A stretch of 20,398 nt of DNA from CAYUUP01 sp964447925 (lineage in GTDB: Bacteria; Bacillota; Clostridia; Oscillospirales; Oscillospiraceae). The notes under the pieces were generated by a model, which saw only the letters and a list, made by a program, of their open reading frames with translations, had not been told where the DNA came from and ran no database searches. Position 1 is the first letter of the stretch; each line of letters begins with the position of its first letter. A program made the position numbers and the translations under genes. The stretch is from contig CAYUUP010000020.1 of NCBI GenBank assembly GCA_964447925.1, positions 1 through 20,398 on the forward strand, in the 5' to 3' direction. Shown one piece after another: positions 1 through 6,886 of the stretch.

Positions 1-47
1 TCCTTCATGCCGAAGGGGCGCAGTGTGGTTTGTGTGTTCTTTGCCAT
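1..47 (-). CDS. N-terminus of a probable sugar transporter (MFS/GPH type), cut by the window edge
   Basis: Only 15 full codons are visible: an ATG at 45-47 reading MAKNTQTTLRPFGMK and then leaving the window. A good ribosome binding site (AAGGAG) lies about 10 bases upstream. The segment LRPFGMK is typical, as I remember it, of the N-terminus of glycoside-pentoside-hexuronide cation symporters in gut Firmicutes, just before the first membrane helix. The gene lies immediately downstream of a cytosolic GH2 glycosidase on the same strand, the usual pairing for uptake and hydrolysis of an oligosaccharide or glycoside. The family call rests on a very short stretch and on context. The start codon itself is well supported. 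Confidence 0.5.
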   Translation of the reverse strand, partial: MAKNTQTTLRPFGMK

Positions 48-136
48 TTGATAGATTCTCCTTTTCTGAAAAATATATGTCGCAGATCACAGGCAGGCTG
101 TGCATTACACGGTGCCAGGAAGGCGATCCCCGTATC

Positions 137-167
137 GCTCCGCAGGGGCGGTATGCCCCTGCGGAGC
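137..167 (-). other. GC-rich hairpin between the glycosidase and transporter genes
   Basis: A 13 bp perfect stem (137-149 with 155-167, arms GCTCCGCAGGGGC and GCCCCTGCGGAGC) closes a 5-base loop just after the GH2 stop codon. No T-run follows on the minus strand, so it is a weak candidate for an intrinsic terminator. It could instead protect the 3' end of the glycosidase mRNA and lower expression of the downstream transporter. Confidence 0.6.
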
Positions 168-176
168 CGCTATGGG

Positions 177-2441
177 TCAGACCTTGTCGATCTTAGTGAG
201 TTGGATATTGATGCTCTCCAGGAAACCCTCGGGCATCATGTTCCCCGCCATGCCCATCATGGACTCCGGAGACATAGCCTTCAGCATATCCCACATACCG
301 CCACCGGGGGCAATATCAAAATTGGTGGCCAGCTTGATGGCCTTGGTCACCACGGCAATGGCCTCGGGGGATCTGGCCAACTCCTCCATTGTATCCTTCA
401 CGCTGTACTTGCCCTCAGGGAACTCCATGGGTGCCTCCAGATCCATGCTGCCAACAGTCTGGAACCAGTTGGCCACACCCTCCTTGCGCTCGTTGACCTC
501 GGGCAGCACGTAGATGGCAGGCTCCTGCTCCACTTTCTCCAGTGTCATGGTGTCCTTCACATCACCGGCCACTGCCACCAGTGTATTGAAGCCTTCGGCT
601 AGGGCTACAGTAAATACGAATACCCGATATGCCTCCTTCGTCTCTACCAGCTCACCGTTGAGATAGAGGGAGACGGAGGGCTGGTTGGAGTAGACCCTGA
701 TCTCGGTAGTCTTCCCCGCCCGCTGGGCATAGCGCTTGCCGGCCAGGTGTACCATAGGAGCCTTGCTCCAATAGGCCTGATAGACATAATAGCTGTCCTT
801 TTTGGTCTTCCGGTCCATTGTGACCAGACCCTTGTTGTTCCGTCCGGCAACGCCGCCCTCGTCCCGGGCCGCACAGCCAAAGTCAAACATATTCCAGACA
901 TGGCTGGACCAGATCCAGGGCCGCTCGTCAAAGACTTGTGCCATGTGTTCATGATAGAGAGCCTGATACTCCTCAGAGTAGTCCTTGCAGGCAGGCTCCG
1001 AACCGTGATAGGTGATAATGCCCTCGCAGCCATACTCACTCATCCCCAGGCAGATGTCCGGGTGCATCCTGTGGAAATTATCCAGCCAGGGGCCGTTGTC
1101 TTCCATCTTGCCGCCGTACCAACCGAAATAATGGTTGTAGCTGATGACGTCGGTGATATGGTGCATGGGACTCTCCAATGGGGTCATGGAGACGTGGGCG
1201 ATGGTGGTCAGCCGGGTGGGATCCAGCTTGTGGGCCAGGTCATTCAGTTCTTTGTGGTTCTCCACCAGCTGCTCGGAGATGCCGCCGATGAGGATCTCGT
1301 TGGAAATGCCCCAGAAACAAATGCAGGGGTGATTGTAGTTCTGGATGATGAGTTCCTTCAGCTGGCTGATGCAGTTCTCATGGGCGGCGGGATCCTCATT
1401 AAAGACACTGATGAAGGGGATTTCCGCCCAGATGATGAAGCCCAGCTCATCGCAGGCATCGTAGAAGTCCTGGCTGTGCTGATAGTGGGCCAGGCGGATG
1501 GTGTTGGCCCCCAGCTCCTTGATGATGAGGGCATCCTCATAGTGGTCATCGATAGTCAGCGCATTGCCTTGATAAAGCCGATCCTGGTGGCGTGAGACGC
1601 CCCGGAGGGGAGTTTGGACGCCATTGAGAATAAAGCCCTTATCCGGGTCGCAGGAGAAGGAACGGACACCCACATCGCACTCTACCTCGTCGTAGGCCTC
1701 GTTCCGGCGCTGGAGCAGGGCGGTAACAGTATAGAGGTAGGGGTCATCAACGCTCCAAAGCTGGGCATCGGGGACAAGCAGGGTGATGGCAGTGTCATCC
1801 GCAGGACGGCAGCCAGCGGCAACCTCCTGACCCTCCTGATCTGTGATGGAATACAGCACCGTGAAGTTCTCGTCGGCGTTCTTGACGAAGGCTTCCAGTT
1901 GGAACTCCGCTCCACCCGCCACGGGCTTTGGTGTGACCTTAATGCCCGGGCCGCCGTAATAGTCTAGATTAAAGTGTGCATCGGGAACAGAAATCAAATT
2001 GACGCCCCGATACAGGCCGCCATAGAAGGTGAAATCTGCGGACTGGGGATAGACACTGTCCTTGTACTCGTTGGAGCAGTTGACAACCAACAGGTTGTCT
2101 TCCCCTTTCTTGCACAACTCGGTGACATCCGCCCGGAAGATGGAGTAACCGCCCTCGTGATAGATGGCCTTCTCCCCATTGACGTAGACAGTTGCCTGCT
2201 GCCCCGCCGCCAGAATTTCTACGTACACCCGACCACCGGCCAGGGGCTGCTTGGCGGTGGCAAAGGTTCTGGCATACCAATAGCTACCCCGGTCATAGCT
2301 TCCGTTTCCGTCATGGCCGTCCACCGCGTTCCAGGTGTGGGGCAGGTCAACGTCCTGCCAATCCGCAGGCAGACTGGCAGGAAGCCCTACATTCTGTTGG
2401 ATGAATTTCCAGCCCTCGTTCAAGCTGATGATCTCTCGCAT
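177..2441 (-). CDS. Glycoside hydrolase family 2 (beta-galactosidase/beta-glucuronidase-like), cytosolic
   Basis: A 754-residue retaining exo-glycosidase. Residues about 1-155 form the sugar-binding jelly-roll (WQDVDLPHTWN, then YRGVNLI), 155-262 an immunoglobulin-like domain, and 263-560 the TIM barrel. The acid/base is Glu382 in WGISNE and the nucleophile is Glu469 in GMSEYG. A beta-sandwich follows to about 645, then an odd Met-rich helical tail at about 655-754. There is no signal peptide, so it should hydrolyse imported sugars, consistent with the transporter start downstream. The ATG is preceded by AAGGAAGT about 7 bases away and by a promoter at 2541-2569. The motif set fits beta-galactosidase, beta-glucuronidase or beta-mannosidase; sequence alone does not fix the sugar. 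Confidence 0.92.
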   Translation of the reverse strand: MREIISLNEGWKFIQQNVGLPASLPADWQDVDLPHTWNAVDGHDGNGSYDRGSYWYARTFATAKQPLAGGRVYVEILAAGQQATVYVNGEKAIYHEGGYSIFRADVTELCKKGEDNLLVVNCSNEYKDSVYPQSADFTFYGGLYRGVNLISVPDAHFNLDYYGGPGIKVTPKPVAGGAEFQLEAFVKNADENFTVLYSITDQEGQEVAAGCRPADDTAITLLVPDAQLWSVDDPYLYTVTALLQRRNEAYDEVECDVGVRSFSCDPDKGFILNGVQTPLRGVSRHQDRLYQGNALTIDDHYEDALIIKELGANTIRLAHYQHSQDFYDACDELGFIIWAEIPFISVFNEDPAAHENCISQLKELIIQNYNHPCICFWGISNEILIGGISEQLVENHKELNDLAHKLDPTRLTTIAHVSMTPLESPMHHITDVISYNHYFGWYGGKMEDNGPWLDNFHRMHPDICLGMSEYGCEGIITYHGSEPACKDYSEEYQALYHEHMAQVFDERPWIWSSHVWNMFDFGCAARDEGGVAGRNNKGLVTMDRKTKKDSYYVYQAYWSKAPMVHLAGKRYAQRAGKTTEIRVYSNQPSVSLYLNGELVETKEAYRVFVFTVALAEGFNTLVAVAGDVKDTMTLEKVEQEPAIYVLPEVNERKEGVANWFQTVGSMDLEAPMEFPEGKYSVKDTMEELARSPEAIAVVTKAIKLATNFDIAPGGGMWDMLKAMSPESMMGMAGNMMPEGFLESINIQLTKIDKV

Positions 2442-2540
2442 CTGATTACTTCCTTTCAGTAAGTATTATTGTGCAGACCGCAAAAATAAATTCTCCTTAT
2501 CACCCTTTTCATTTATTCAAAGCAACGGTCTTATACGTTC

Positions 2541-2569
2541 ATTATAAAGCACTTCCATCCTCTTTGCAA
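2541..2569 (-). promoter_or_regulatory. Sigma-A promoter for the GH2 gene
   Basis: On the minus strand TTGCAA (2564-2569) is followed, after exactly 17 bases, by TATAAT (2541-2546). Transcription would start near 2534, giving a leader of about 90 bases before the GH2 ATG. The rest of the 2442-2748 gap is AT-rich and holds only this promoter and the tetR terminator. Confidence 0.65.
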
Positions 2570-2670
2570 TAAACAAATCAAATGCATCTGTCGTATTTTC
2601 AACATTATATTTTCCATTTGTCGAGTTCAAAAGGAAAAATATTCGCATTAAGCCGTCATTTTCAACAAAG

Positions 2671-2718
2671 AAAAAAACAGAGCCTCTCTCGGCAACATAA
2701 CCCTGAAAGAAAGCTCTG
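2671..2718 (-). terminator. Intrinsic terminator of the TetR-type gene
   Basis: Read on the minus strand, CAGAGC (2713-2718) pairs with GCTCTG (2678-2683), is extended inward by several G-U and A-U pairs, and is followed directly by seven T residues (2671-2677). It lies about 30 bases after the regulator's stop codon, so the GH2 gene should be transcribed separately. Confidence 0.75.
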
Positions 2719-2748
2719 ATTCAGCTTACATAAAAATCATAAAATGAC

Positions 2749-3297
2749 TTACCCTTTCAGGTAATCCGGCACGATGCTGTCCACCAATTTTCCCATCTCC
2801 TTTGGCGTAATTGGGAAATCCTCCATCATCCACTGGCTCAGCATACAACAAATTCCATTGGTAAAAAAGGTACACACCAGCTTTTGAGCATTTGAGTCCT
2901 CTATACCAGGCAGAAAATGCTCATGGGGTGTCTCAATGTAAGAGGACTGTAATATCTCTGATAGCTGGCCGATGCGCAAAAATGCCTTCGTCTCCCGCTC
3001 ATGCTCCCGGAAATAAGTACACATCGTCTCGGTCCACTTACTGACAGACCAAGGTGCAGTCCCGCCATCCTGATTGTGAAGGCGCTCAATATCCGCTGTC
3101 ATGTCCTGTTCCAGTTCACGGAGCAGGTCGTACTGGCTGCCATAGTGGTGATAAAAGGTCGTACGGTTAATCCCCGCCGTTTGGCAAAGCTCACTGATGG
3201 ATATCTTTTCAATATCCTTCTCCAGCAGCAACCGGGTCAGCGCATCCTTCAGCAGACGCTTTGTCAGAGCAACCCGCAGATTTTCCTTCCTGGCCAT
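2749..3297 (-). CDS. TetR/AcrR family transcriptional regulator
   Basis: 182 residues, the normal size for the family. The N-terminal helix-turn-helix is clear: residues about 33-52 read ISISELCQTAGINRTTFYHH, followed by YGSQYDLLREL, the canonical start of helix 4. The C-terminal ligand/dimer domain (about 70-182) looks like the Firmicute type often annotated TetR_C, with a Cys-rich segment FFTNGICCMLSQWM. The leader carries a consensus promoter and two palindromes (3336-3360 and 3362-3379) suited to autorepression. It lies between GH2 and the ATPase with separate transcription signals, so its targets are not evident; GH2 and its transporter are one possibility. The start is set by the ATG and GGGGGAT upstream. 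Confidence 0.9.
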   Translation of the reverse strand: MARKENLRVALTKRLLKDALTRLLLEKDIEKISISELCQTAGINRTTFYHHYGSQYDLLRELEQDMTADIERLHNQDGGTAPWSVSKWTETMCTYFREHERETKAFLRIGQLSEILQSSYIETPHEHFLPGIEDSNAQKLVCTFFTNGICCMLSQWMMEDFPITPKEMGKLVDSIVPDYLKG

Positions 3298-3335
3298 CCC
3301 CGATCCCCCTATAAATTATGGTGAAGCAAGGCATA

Positions 3336-3360
3336 TCATATTGTGCTTTGCGCAATATGA
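3336..3360. promoter_or_regulatory. Palindrome, candidate TetR operator
   Basis: CATATTGTGC (337-346 of this kilobase, i.e. 3337-3346) and GCGCAATATG (3350-3359) form an inverted repeat with one mismatch around TTT, extended by one T-A pair on the outside. It lies in the transcribed leader of the regulator, about 25-50 bases after the predicted start point. Its size and symmetry fit a TetR-dimer site; this function is inferred. Confidence 0.5.
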
Positions 3361-3361
3361 C

Positions 3362-3379
3362 GGAAACGTCGGCGTTTCC
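3362..3379. promoter_or_regulatory. Second inverted repeat in the tetR leader
   Basis: GGAAACG (3362-3368) and CGTTTCC (3373-3379) form a perfect 7 bp inverted repeat around TCGG. It sits 2 bases from the neighbouring palindrome and just downstream of the promoter. It may be a second operator or an mRNA hairpin. On the plus strand it is followed by a T-rich run, so a terminator for plus-strand read-through is an alternative. Confidence 0.4.
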
Positions 3380-3391
3380 TCGTTATTTTTT

Positions 3392-3420
3392 ATTATATCA
3401 TGCCCTCCTTCCTGTGTCAA
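3392..3420 (-). promoter_or_regulatory. Consensus sigma-A promoter of the TetR-type gene
   Basis: On the minus strand TTGACA (3415-3420), a 17-base spacer, then TATAAT (3392-3397): a perfect match to consensus in both hexamers and spacing. The start would be near 3385, leaving a leader of about 88 bases that contains both palindromes. A promoter this strong normally needs repression, which fits downstream operators. Confidence 0.8.
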
Positions 3421-3618
3421 TATAAGAGTGTGTGCAAAAGTATTTGAATAAGGACACCCATGATTCCCTTCAACATAGTATTGCAGAAGCCACCCTCATC
3501 CTCTTTCATTTTTCCATAAGATAATTTATACAGTCCTACCTCTGGCAGACTTTCCTGGCGGCTGCTCTTGACTTTGCATCAATTTGCTTTTTGCCGTTTT
3601 TTCAGCTTAAGCATTGCC

Positions 3619-3637
3619 TTGACAGCCGTGCTAAAAT
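3619..3637 (+). promoter_or_regulatory. Possible promoter for the AAA ATPase gene
   Basis: TTGACA occurs at 3619-3624 and an extended -10-like TGCTAAAAT ends at 3637, but the two are too close to be one promoter. The TAAAAT element with its upstream TG could act alone; TTGACA could pair with a poor -10 near 3642-3648. Both are weak. The rest of 3421-3618 shows nothing recognisable. Confidence 0.3.
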
Positions 3638-3673
3638 GGTGGCATCAGAAAATATTTTCAAGGGGGATATTCT

Positions 3674-4873
3674 ATGAACGACCTTGCTCTCCGTCTGGCC
3701 TCTGTCACCGCATATCGGGAGTTGCTGGACACACCGCTTCTGACCGCTCTGAACAGATTGCTAACTGCCCTTAGTGAGCGCGCCTCCGGCCTTTATGCCC
3801 TTCAGTACTACAGCCAGGTATGTTATGAACTGAACCGAACCGGCAGTGCCGGGCTTGGGGAGTGGCTGCTGGAGCAGCTGCGGTATACCTCCACACCCTA
3901 CCCCGAAGCTGTTGCAACAGGCAGTGTATCTCCCGTACTGGAAGCGGGCGCCCGACGGGACATTGAACTTTTTCGGGAGCTGGCACTGCTGCCTTGCCCA
4001 GAGCTGAAGGGCCAGATCGCCGCGCTACTGGATCAGTCTCAATACGCAGCGACACGTCTGCCGGAGTGGGAATGCAGCGCCCCCTTTACCTTTGACGATC
4101 TGACAGGCTTCTACCGTGCCAATGGTGCTGGCTTCTTCGCCAAATACCGGGCCTTTGTATGGGAGGGAGGCAGGCTGAACCCAGTGCCAAGCCCCGATTT
4201 TGTTCCCCAAAAACAGCTCTGGGGCTACCGGTTCCAGCGGGAAAAAATTATCTCCAACACCCGCATCCTGATGAATGGGCGGCAGGCCAACAATGTCCTG
4301 CTCTACGGCGAGAGCGGAACAGGCAAATCCGCCCTGGTAAAGGCTCTGCTGGGCATAGAGGAATTTTCCCTGCTGAGACTCATCGAAATTCATAAGGATA
4401 ATCTCTCTGCCCTGCCTGATTTAATCCGCACCCTGGGCCACCGGCCCCAAAAGTTCATCCTCTTCATTGATGACCTGGCCTTTGACAAAGATGACAAAAC
4501 CTATTCCTCTCTGAAAACCATTCTGGAGGGCGGACTGGAACCCAGACCGGCTAACGTGGCGGTCTATGCCACCTCTAACCGCCGTCATCTGGTTCGGGAG
4601 ACCTTTTCTGACCGGGCAGGAGACGAAGTAGACACCACCGAGACAATACAGGAAAAGACATCCCTCTCTGACCGCTTTGGTGTGAAGCTCCCCTTTCTGG
4701 CCCTAAACCGGATGGATTTTCTGCAAATGGTGGAGGACATGGCCCGGATGCAGGGACTGGACTATGACCGCGATGATCTGCGCCGAGAGGCCGTGAAGTG
4801 GGAACTGCGCAGTCCAAACCGCAGTCCTCGGACAGCGTTGCAGTTCCTGGCCAGTCTTCAGGGAGAGCTTTGA
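3674..4873 (+). CDS. DUF815-type AAA+ ATPase
   Basis: 399 residues. The N-terminal 170 residues are helical and of unknown role. The ATPase core follows: Walker A GESGTGKS at 212-219, Walker B FILFIDDL at 261-268, a sensor-1-like ATSNRRHL at 299-306, SDRFG at 332-336 and a C-terminal SPRTALQFL near 384-392. This arrangement is that of the DUF815 family, common in Clostridia and without a settled function. GGGGGAT upstream supports the ATG. It appears to be a single-gene unit that converges on the next gene through a hairpin at 4966-5000. No partner gene is visible, and there is no signal peptide or membrane segment. Confidence 0.85.
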   Translation: MNDLALRLASVTAYRELLDTPLLTALNRLLTALSERASGLYALQYYSQVCYELNRTGSAGLGEWLLEQLRYTSTPYPEAVATGSVSPVLEAGARRDIELFRELALLPCPELKGQIAALLDQSQYAATRLPEWECSAPFTFDDLTGFYRANGAGFFAKYRAFVWEGGRLNPVPSPDFVPQKQLWGYRFQREKIISNTRILMNGRQANNVLLYGESGTGKSALVKALLGIEEFSLLRLIEIHKDNLSALPDLIRTLGHRPQKFILFIDDLAFDKDDKTYSSLKTILEGGLEPRPANVAVYATSNRRHLVRETFSDRAGDEVDTTETIQEKTSLSDRFGVKLPFLALNRMDFLQMVEDMARMQGLDYDRDDLRREAVKWELRSPNRSPRTALQFLASLQGEL

Positions 4874-4965
4874 GCAGAAAACAGGGAATTGCACCCGCTC
4901 TGACAAGCACATTGAAAGTAGCATTTTATCGTTCAGCCTGCTTTAATATATGCTAGGATAAATTT

Positions 4966-5000
4966 AGCCGGGAGATTTCCGTTAAGGAAACCTCCCGGCT
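4966..5000. terminator. Hairpin between convergent genes, probable bidirectional terminator
   Basis: AGCCGGGAG (4966-4974) pairs with CTCCCGGCT (4992-5000) and, after one A-C mismatch, TTTCC with GGAAA around a GTTAA loop. It lies between the stop codons of the ATPase (plus) and the 151-residue protein (minus). U-tracts are weak on both sides, with a somewhat AT-rich run on the minus side. Confidence 0.6.
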
Positions 5001-5026
5001 GCGTGTTCTACCACAAAACCGAACAT

Positions 5027-5482
5027 TCATTCCGCATTGCCTGCAATCTCCGCATATAGCCTTTGCCATTTTGAAAAGGCCTCACGGAAAACTGTGCGGG
5101 TAAAGCTGCGCTTGTCCGATTCGCTGGAGTAAATGCCGAGGACGAAGTCCCGCTCCGCCATACGGATCCATGTCTTATAGATGTGAACCTGCTGTCCGAC
5201 CCTTATTTTCCACAGGACTTCCAGTTCTCCTGCAGCCTCTTCGGGATTTTCCTCCGCGCCCCACCATTTGAAAATGTAGTCAATTCCTTGGAGATTTGGG
5301 AAACTCTCGCTGCGCAGAAAGGAGATCCCATCTGGATCTTCATAAAAGTTTTCTTCCCATGCAGTGACGTCTGCGCCGGTATGTTCCAGCCAGATGTTCC
5401 GGATGCGATCCGCCAGCCGGTCTGCCATATTTTCTGCAGCAGTCATCGGGGGCGTGCGTTCCATTACTTCACTGATTAACAT
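5027..5482 (-). CDS. Hypothetical protein, 151 residues
   Basis: I do not recognise the family. The protein is acidic and soluble, with no signal peptide or membrane helix. It is rich in aromatic residues (IDYIFKWWG near the middle, VHIYKTWIRMAERDFVLGIY further on) and ends in an amphipathic helix. The alternation of short strands with a final helix would suit a small alpha+beta fold, but no catalytic motif stands out. The start has GAGGT 8 bases upstream; Met7 is a possible later start. It follows the DapB-like dehydrogenase on the same strand by 51 bases with no terminator between, so the two are probably co-transcribed and functionally linked. Confidence 0.75.
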   Translation of the reverse strand: MLISEVMERTPPMTAAENMADRLADRIRNIWLEHTGADVTAWEENFYEDPDGISFLRSESFPNLQGIDYIFKWWGAEENPEEAAGELEVLWKIRVGQQVHIYKTWIRMAERDFVLGIYSSESDKRSFTRTVFREAFSKWQRLYAEIAGNAE

Positions 5483-5533
5483 CTTTTATTACCTCGAATA
5501 ATCTCATGCTTAAACCGTCCTCCGCTCTAGTGC

Positions 5534-6598
5534 TTATTCATCAATAGATGTTACGTAGGCATTCATCGGTTTTACCAGATAGGTACTCTCCCCCAGACGG
5601 TCTGTTGTCACATATCCAGCAGGGGCGTCGATGATTTGAGGAATGCGGTTGACCGCTGTGGCGCAGGTCAGCTCATAGGTAGCGGGATTGTCCCATACCA
5701 GCGTGCTGTCCGGCTCACCGGTCAGCGTCCAGACAGTATGCTCCGCAGCACCTGTCACGTCCGTCTTTCCTCCCATCATCAGTTCAATCACAATGCCCTC
5801 CTCCGTCTCTGTCCGGCAGAGCTGGCCAAGGCCCTCCAGTTGCCCAGCGGGAATCGTCTTTCCCAGGCTGGCGGAGTAAAAGTCAGTCTCTCGGATAATG
5901 GGGATATACTGCATCGTCTGGGATTTCACGGTCAGGCCCAGCTTGGCGCAGAGCCACGCATTCTGATCGCCGGGCAGACAGGGAATGTGTCCGTCCTGCT
6001 CTGTGATCACCTGAGAGCCGAAGCGCTCCTCGAACTCCGCCACGGTCAGACCAACACCGTGGTATTCGAACATATAATCCGCATTATACGCCTCCAGATT
6101 CAAGAAAGAATCACAACGGATCTTCTCAATTCTGTTGGAGGACGCGGCGAAGGAGCAGATCAAGGTTCCCCAGCTTACATCTGGGCAACCGCTGGCAGAG
6201 ATGGTAACACCGTTCTCTTTGGCGATCTGATCCAGTTCTTCCGCAACCGGACGCTCGTTGTCTGACCAGGGCCAAAATGCATTTTCACCGATATCCAGCA
6301 CATTCACCTTGTTTTTCAGGCAAATAATAGCCGCCTCGCGGATATCCCAAAGACTCTTTTTGGTTGCAAATACACAAATATCCGGCTTGCGCTCCCGCAG
6401 AATACGCTCCAAATCGGCGGAATTGCTGACGGGCAGGGATAGATTGGACACGCCGATTACCTCGCCTACGGGCTGGCCGACCTGGACACTGCGAGCGAAA
6501 GCTGCCACCAGTTCGCCGCCGTGTTCAACCATATATCGGGCAGTTCTCTTTCCTACCGCGCCCAAACCATATTGTGCCACACGAACCTTTCTCTCCAT
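5534..6598 (-). CDS. DapB/2,4-diaminopentanoate dehydrogenase-like NAD(P)-dependent oxidoreductase
   Basis: 354 residues from the ATG at 6596-6598, chosen because GAGG lies 8 bases upstream; a GTG at 6605-6607 in the same frame overlaps that site. The N-terminus has a Rossmann dinucleotide motif GLGAVGKRTARYM (Gly11, Gly13, Gly16). ASGCPDVSWGTLI and the alpha+beta C-terminal half match the dihydrodipicolinate reductase fold used by 2,4-diaminopentanoate dehydrogenase. Length fits the latter (about 340-360) rather than DapB (about 250-270). No ornithine-fermentation partners (OrtAB, OraSE) are nearby, so a different imine or carbonyl substrate is likely. It is transcribed divergently from the double PhzA/B gene. 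Family confidence is good; the substrate is unknown. Confidence 0.8.
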   Translation of the reverse strand: MERKVRVAQYGLGAVGKRTARYMVEHGGELVAAFARSVQVGQPVGEVIGVSNLSLPVSNSADLERILRERKPDICVFATKKSLWDIREAAIICLKNKVNVLDIGENAFWPWSDNERPVAEELDQIAKENGVTISASGCPDVSWGTLICSFAASSNRIEKIRCDSFLNLEAYNADYMFEYHGVGLTVAEFEERFGSQVITEQDGHIPCLPGDQNAWLCAKLGLTVKSQTMQYIPIIRETDFYSASLGKTIPAGQLEGLGQLCRTETEEGIVIELMMGGKTDVTGAAEHTVWTLTGEPDSTLVWDNPATYELTCATAVNRIPQIIDAPAGYVTTDRLGESTYLVKPMNAYVTSIDE

Positions 6599-6686
6599 TT
6601 CATTCACCTCACAAGAATTGTGTTTGTGTTGCTGCCCCTACACAAGACGTGCTGCAACTGGCTTGAAATCTTGTCTATACATTTTA

Positions 6687-6715
6687 ATTATAATCCCATC
6701 TCCGGCATTTGTGAA
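6687..6715 (-). promoter_or_regulatory. Promoter for the DapB-like gene and its downstream partner
   Basis: On the minus strand TTCACA (6710-6715), 17 bases, TATAAT (6687-6692). One mismatch to consensus overall. The predicted start near 6680 gives a leader of about 80 bases. Confidence 0.65.
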
Positions 6716-6789
6716 ATAAAATTTAGCAATTAACCCGAATAAAAATGTACAATGACAAGCCGGATCGCTTCATATTGTATTTTTCAATA

Positions 6790-6809
6790 ACCGGTCTTTG
6801 CAAACCGGT
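6790..6809. promoter_or_regulatory. ACCGGT dyad, candidate regulator site between divergent promoters
   Basis: Two ACCGGT hexamers (6790-6795 and 6804-6809) flank CTTTGCAA. The pair ends 2 bases before the -35 element of the rightward promoter, the usual position of an activator site. LysR proteins commonly bind dyads here, and a LysR gene lies 1.1 kb away, but the spacing is not the classic T-N11-A. Confidence 0.45.
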
Positions 6810-6811
6810 AT

Positions 6812-6840
6812 TTTACATTATCCGCAATCTGTTATATAAA
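6812..6840 (+). promoter_or_regulatory. Promoter for the first double PhzA/B gene
   Basis: TTTACA (6812-6817), 17 bases, TATAAA (6835-6840). The start would be near 6847, about 40 bases before the ATG. Confidence 0.6.
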
Positions 6841-6886
6841 CTATTATAAAGGTTTTTAGTAGATTTTCAAAAAAGGAGAGATCACC

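Noticed and set aside
747..1595. Plus-strand open frame of 282 codons within the glycosidase region
   Set aside because: Antisense shadow of the GH2 gene, whose catalytic motifs fix the real frame.
6605..6607. GTG as start of the DapB-like gene
   Set aside because: This codon is part of the GAGGTG ribosome binding site; the ATG 9 bases later has ideal spacing and leads directly into the Rossmann motif.
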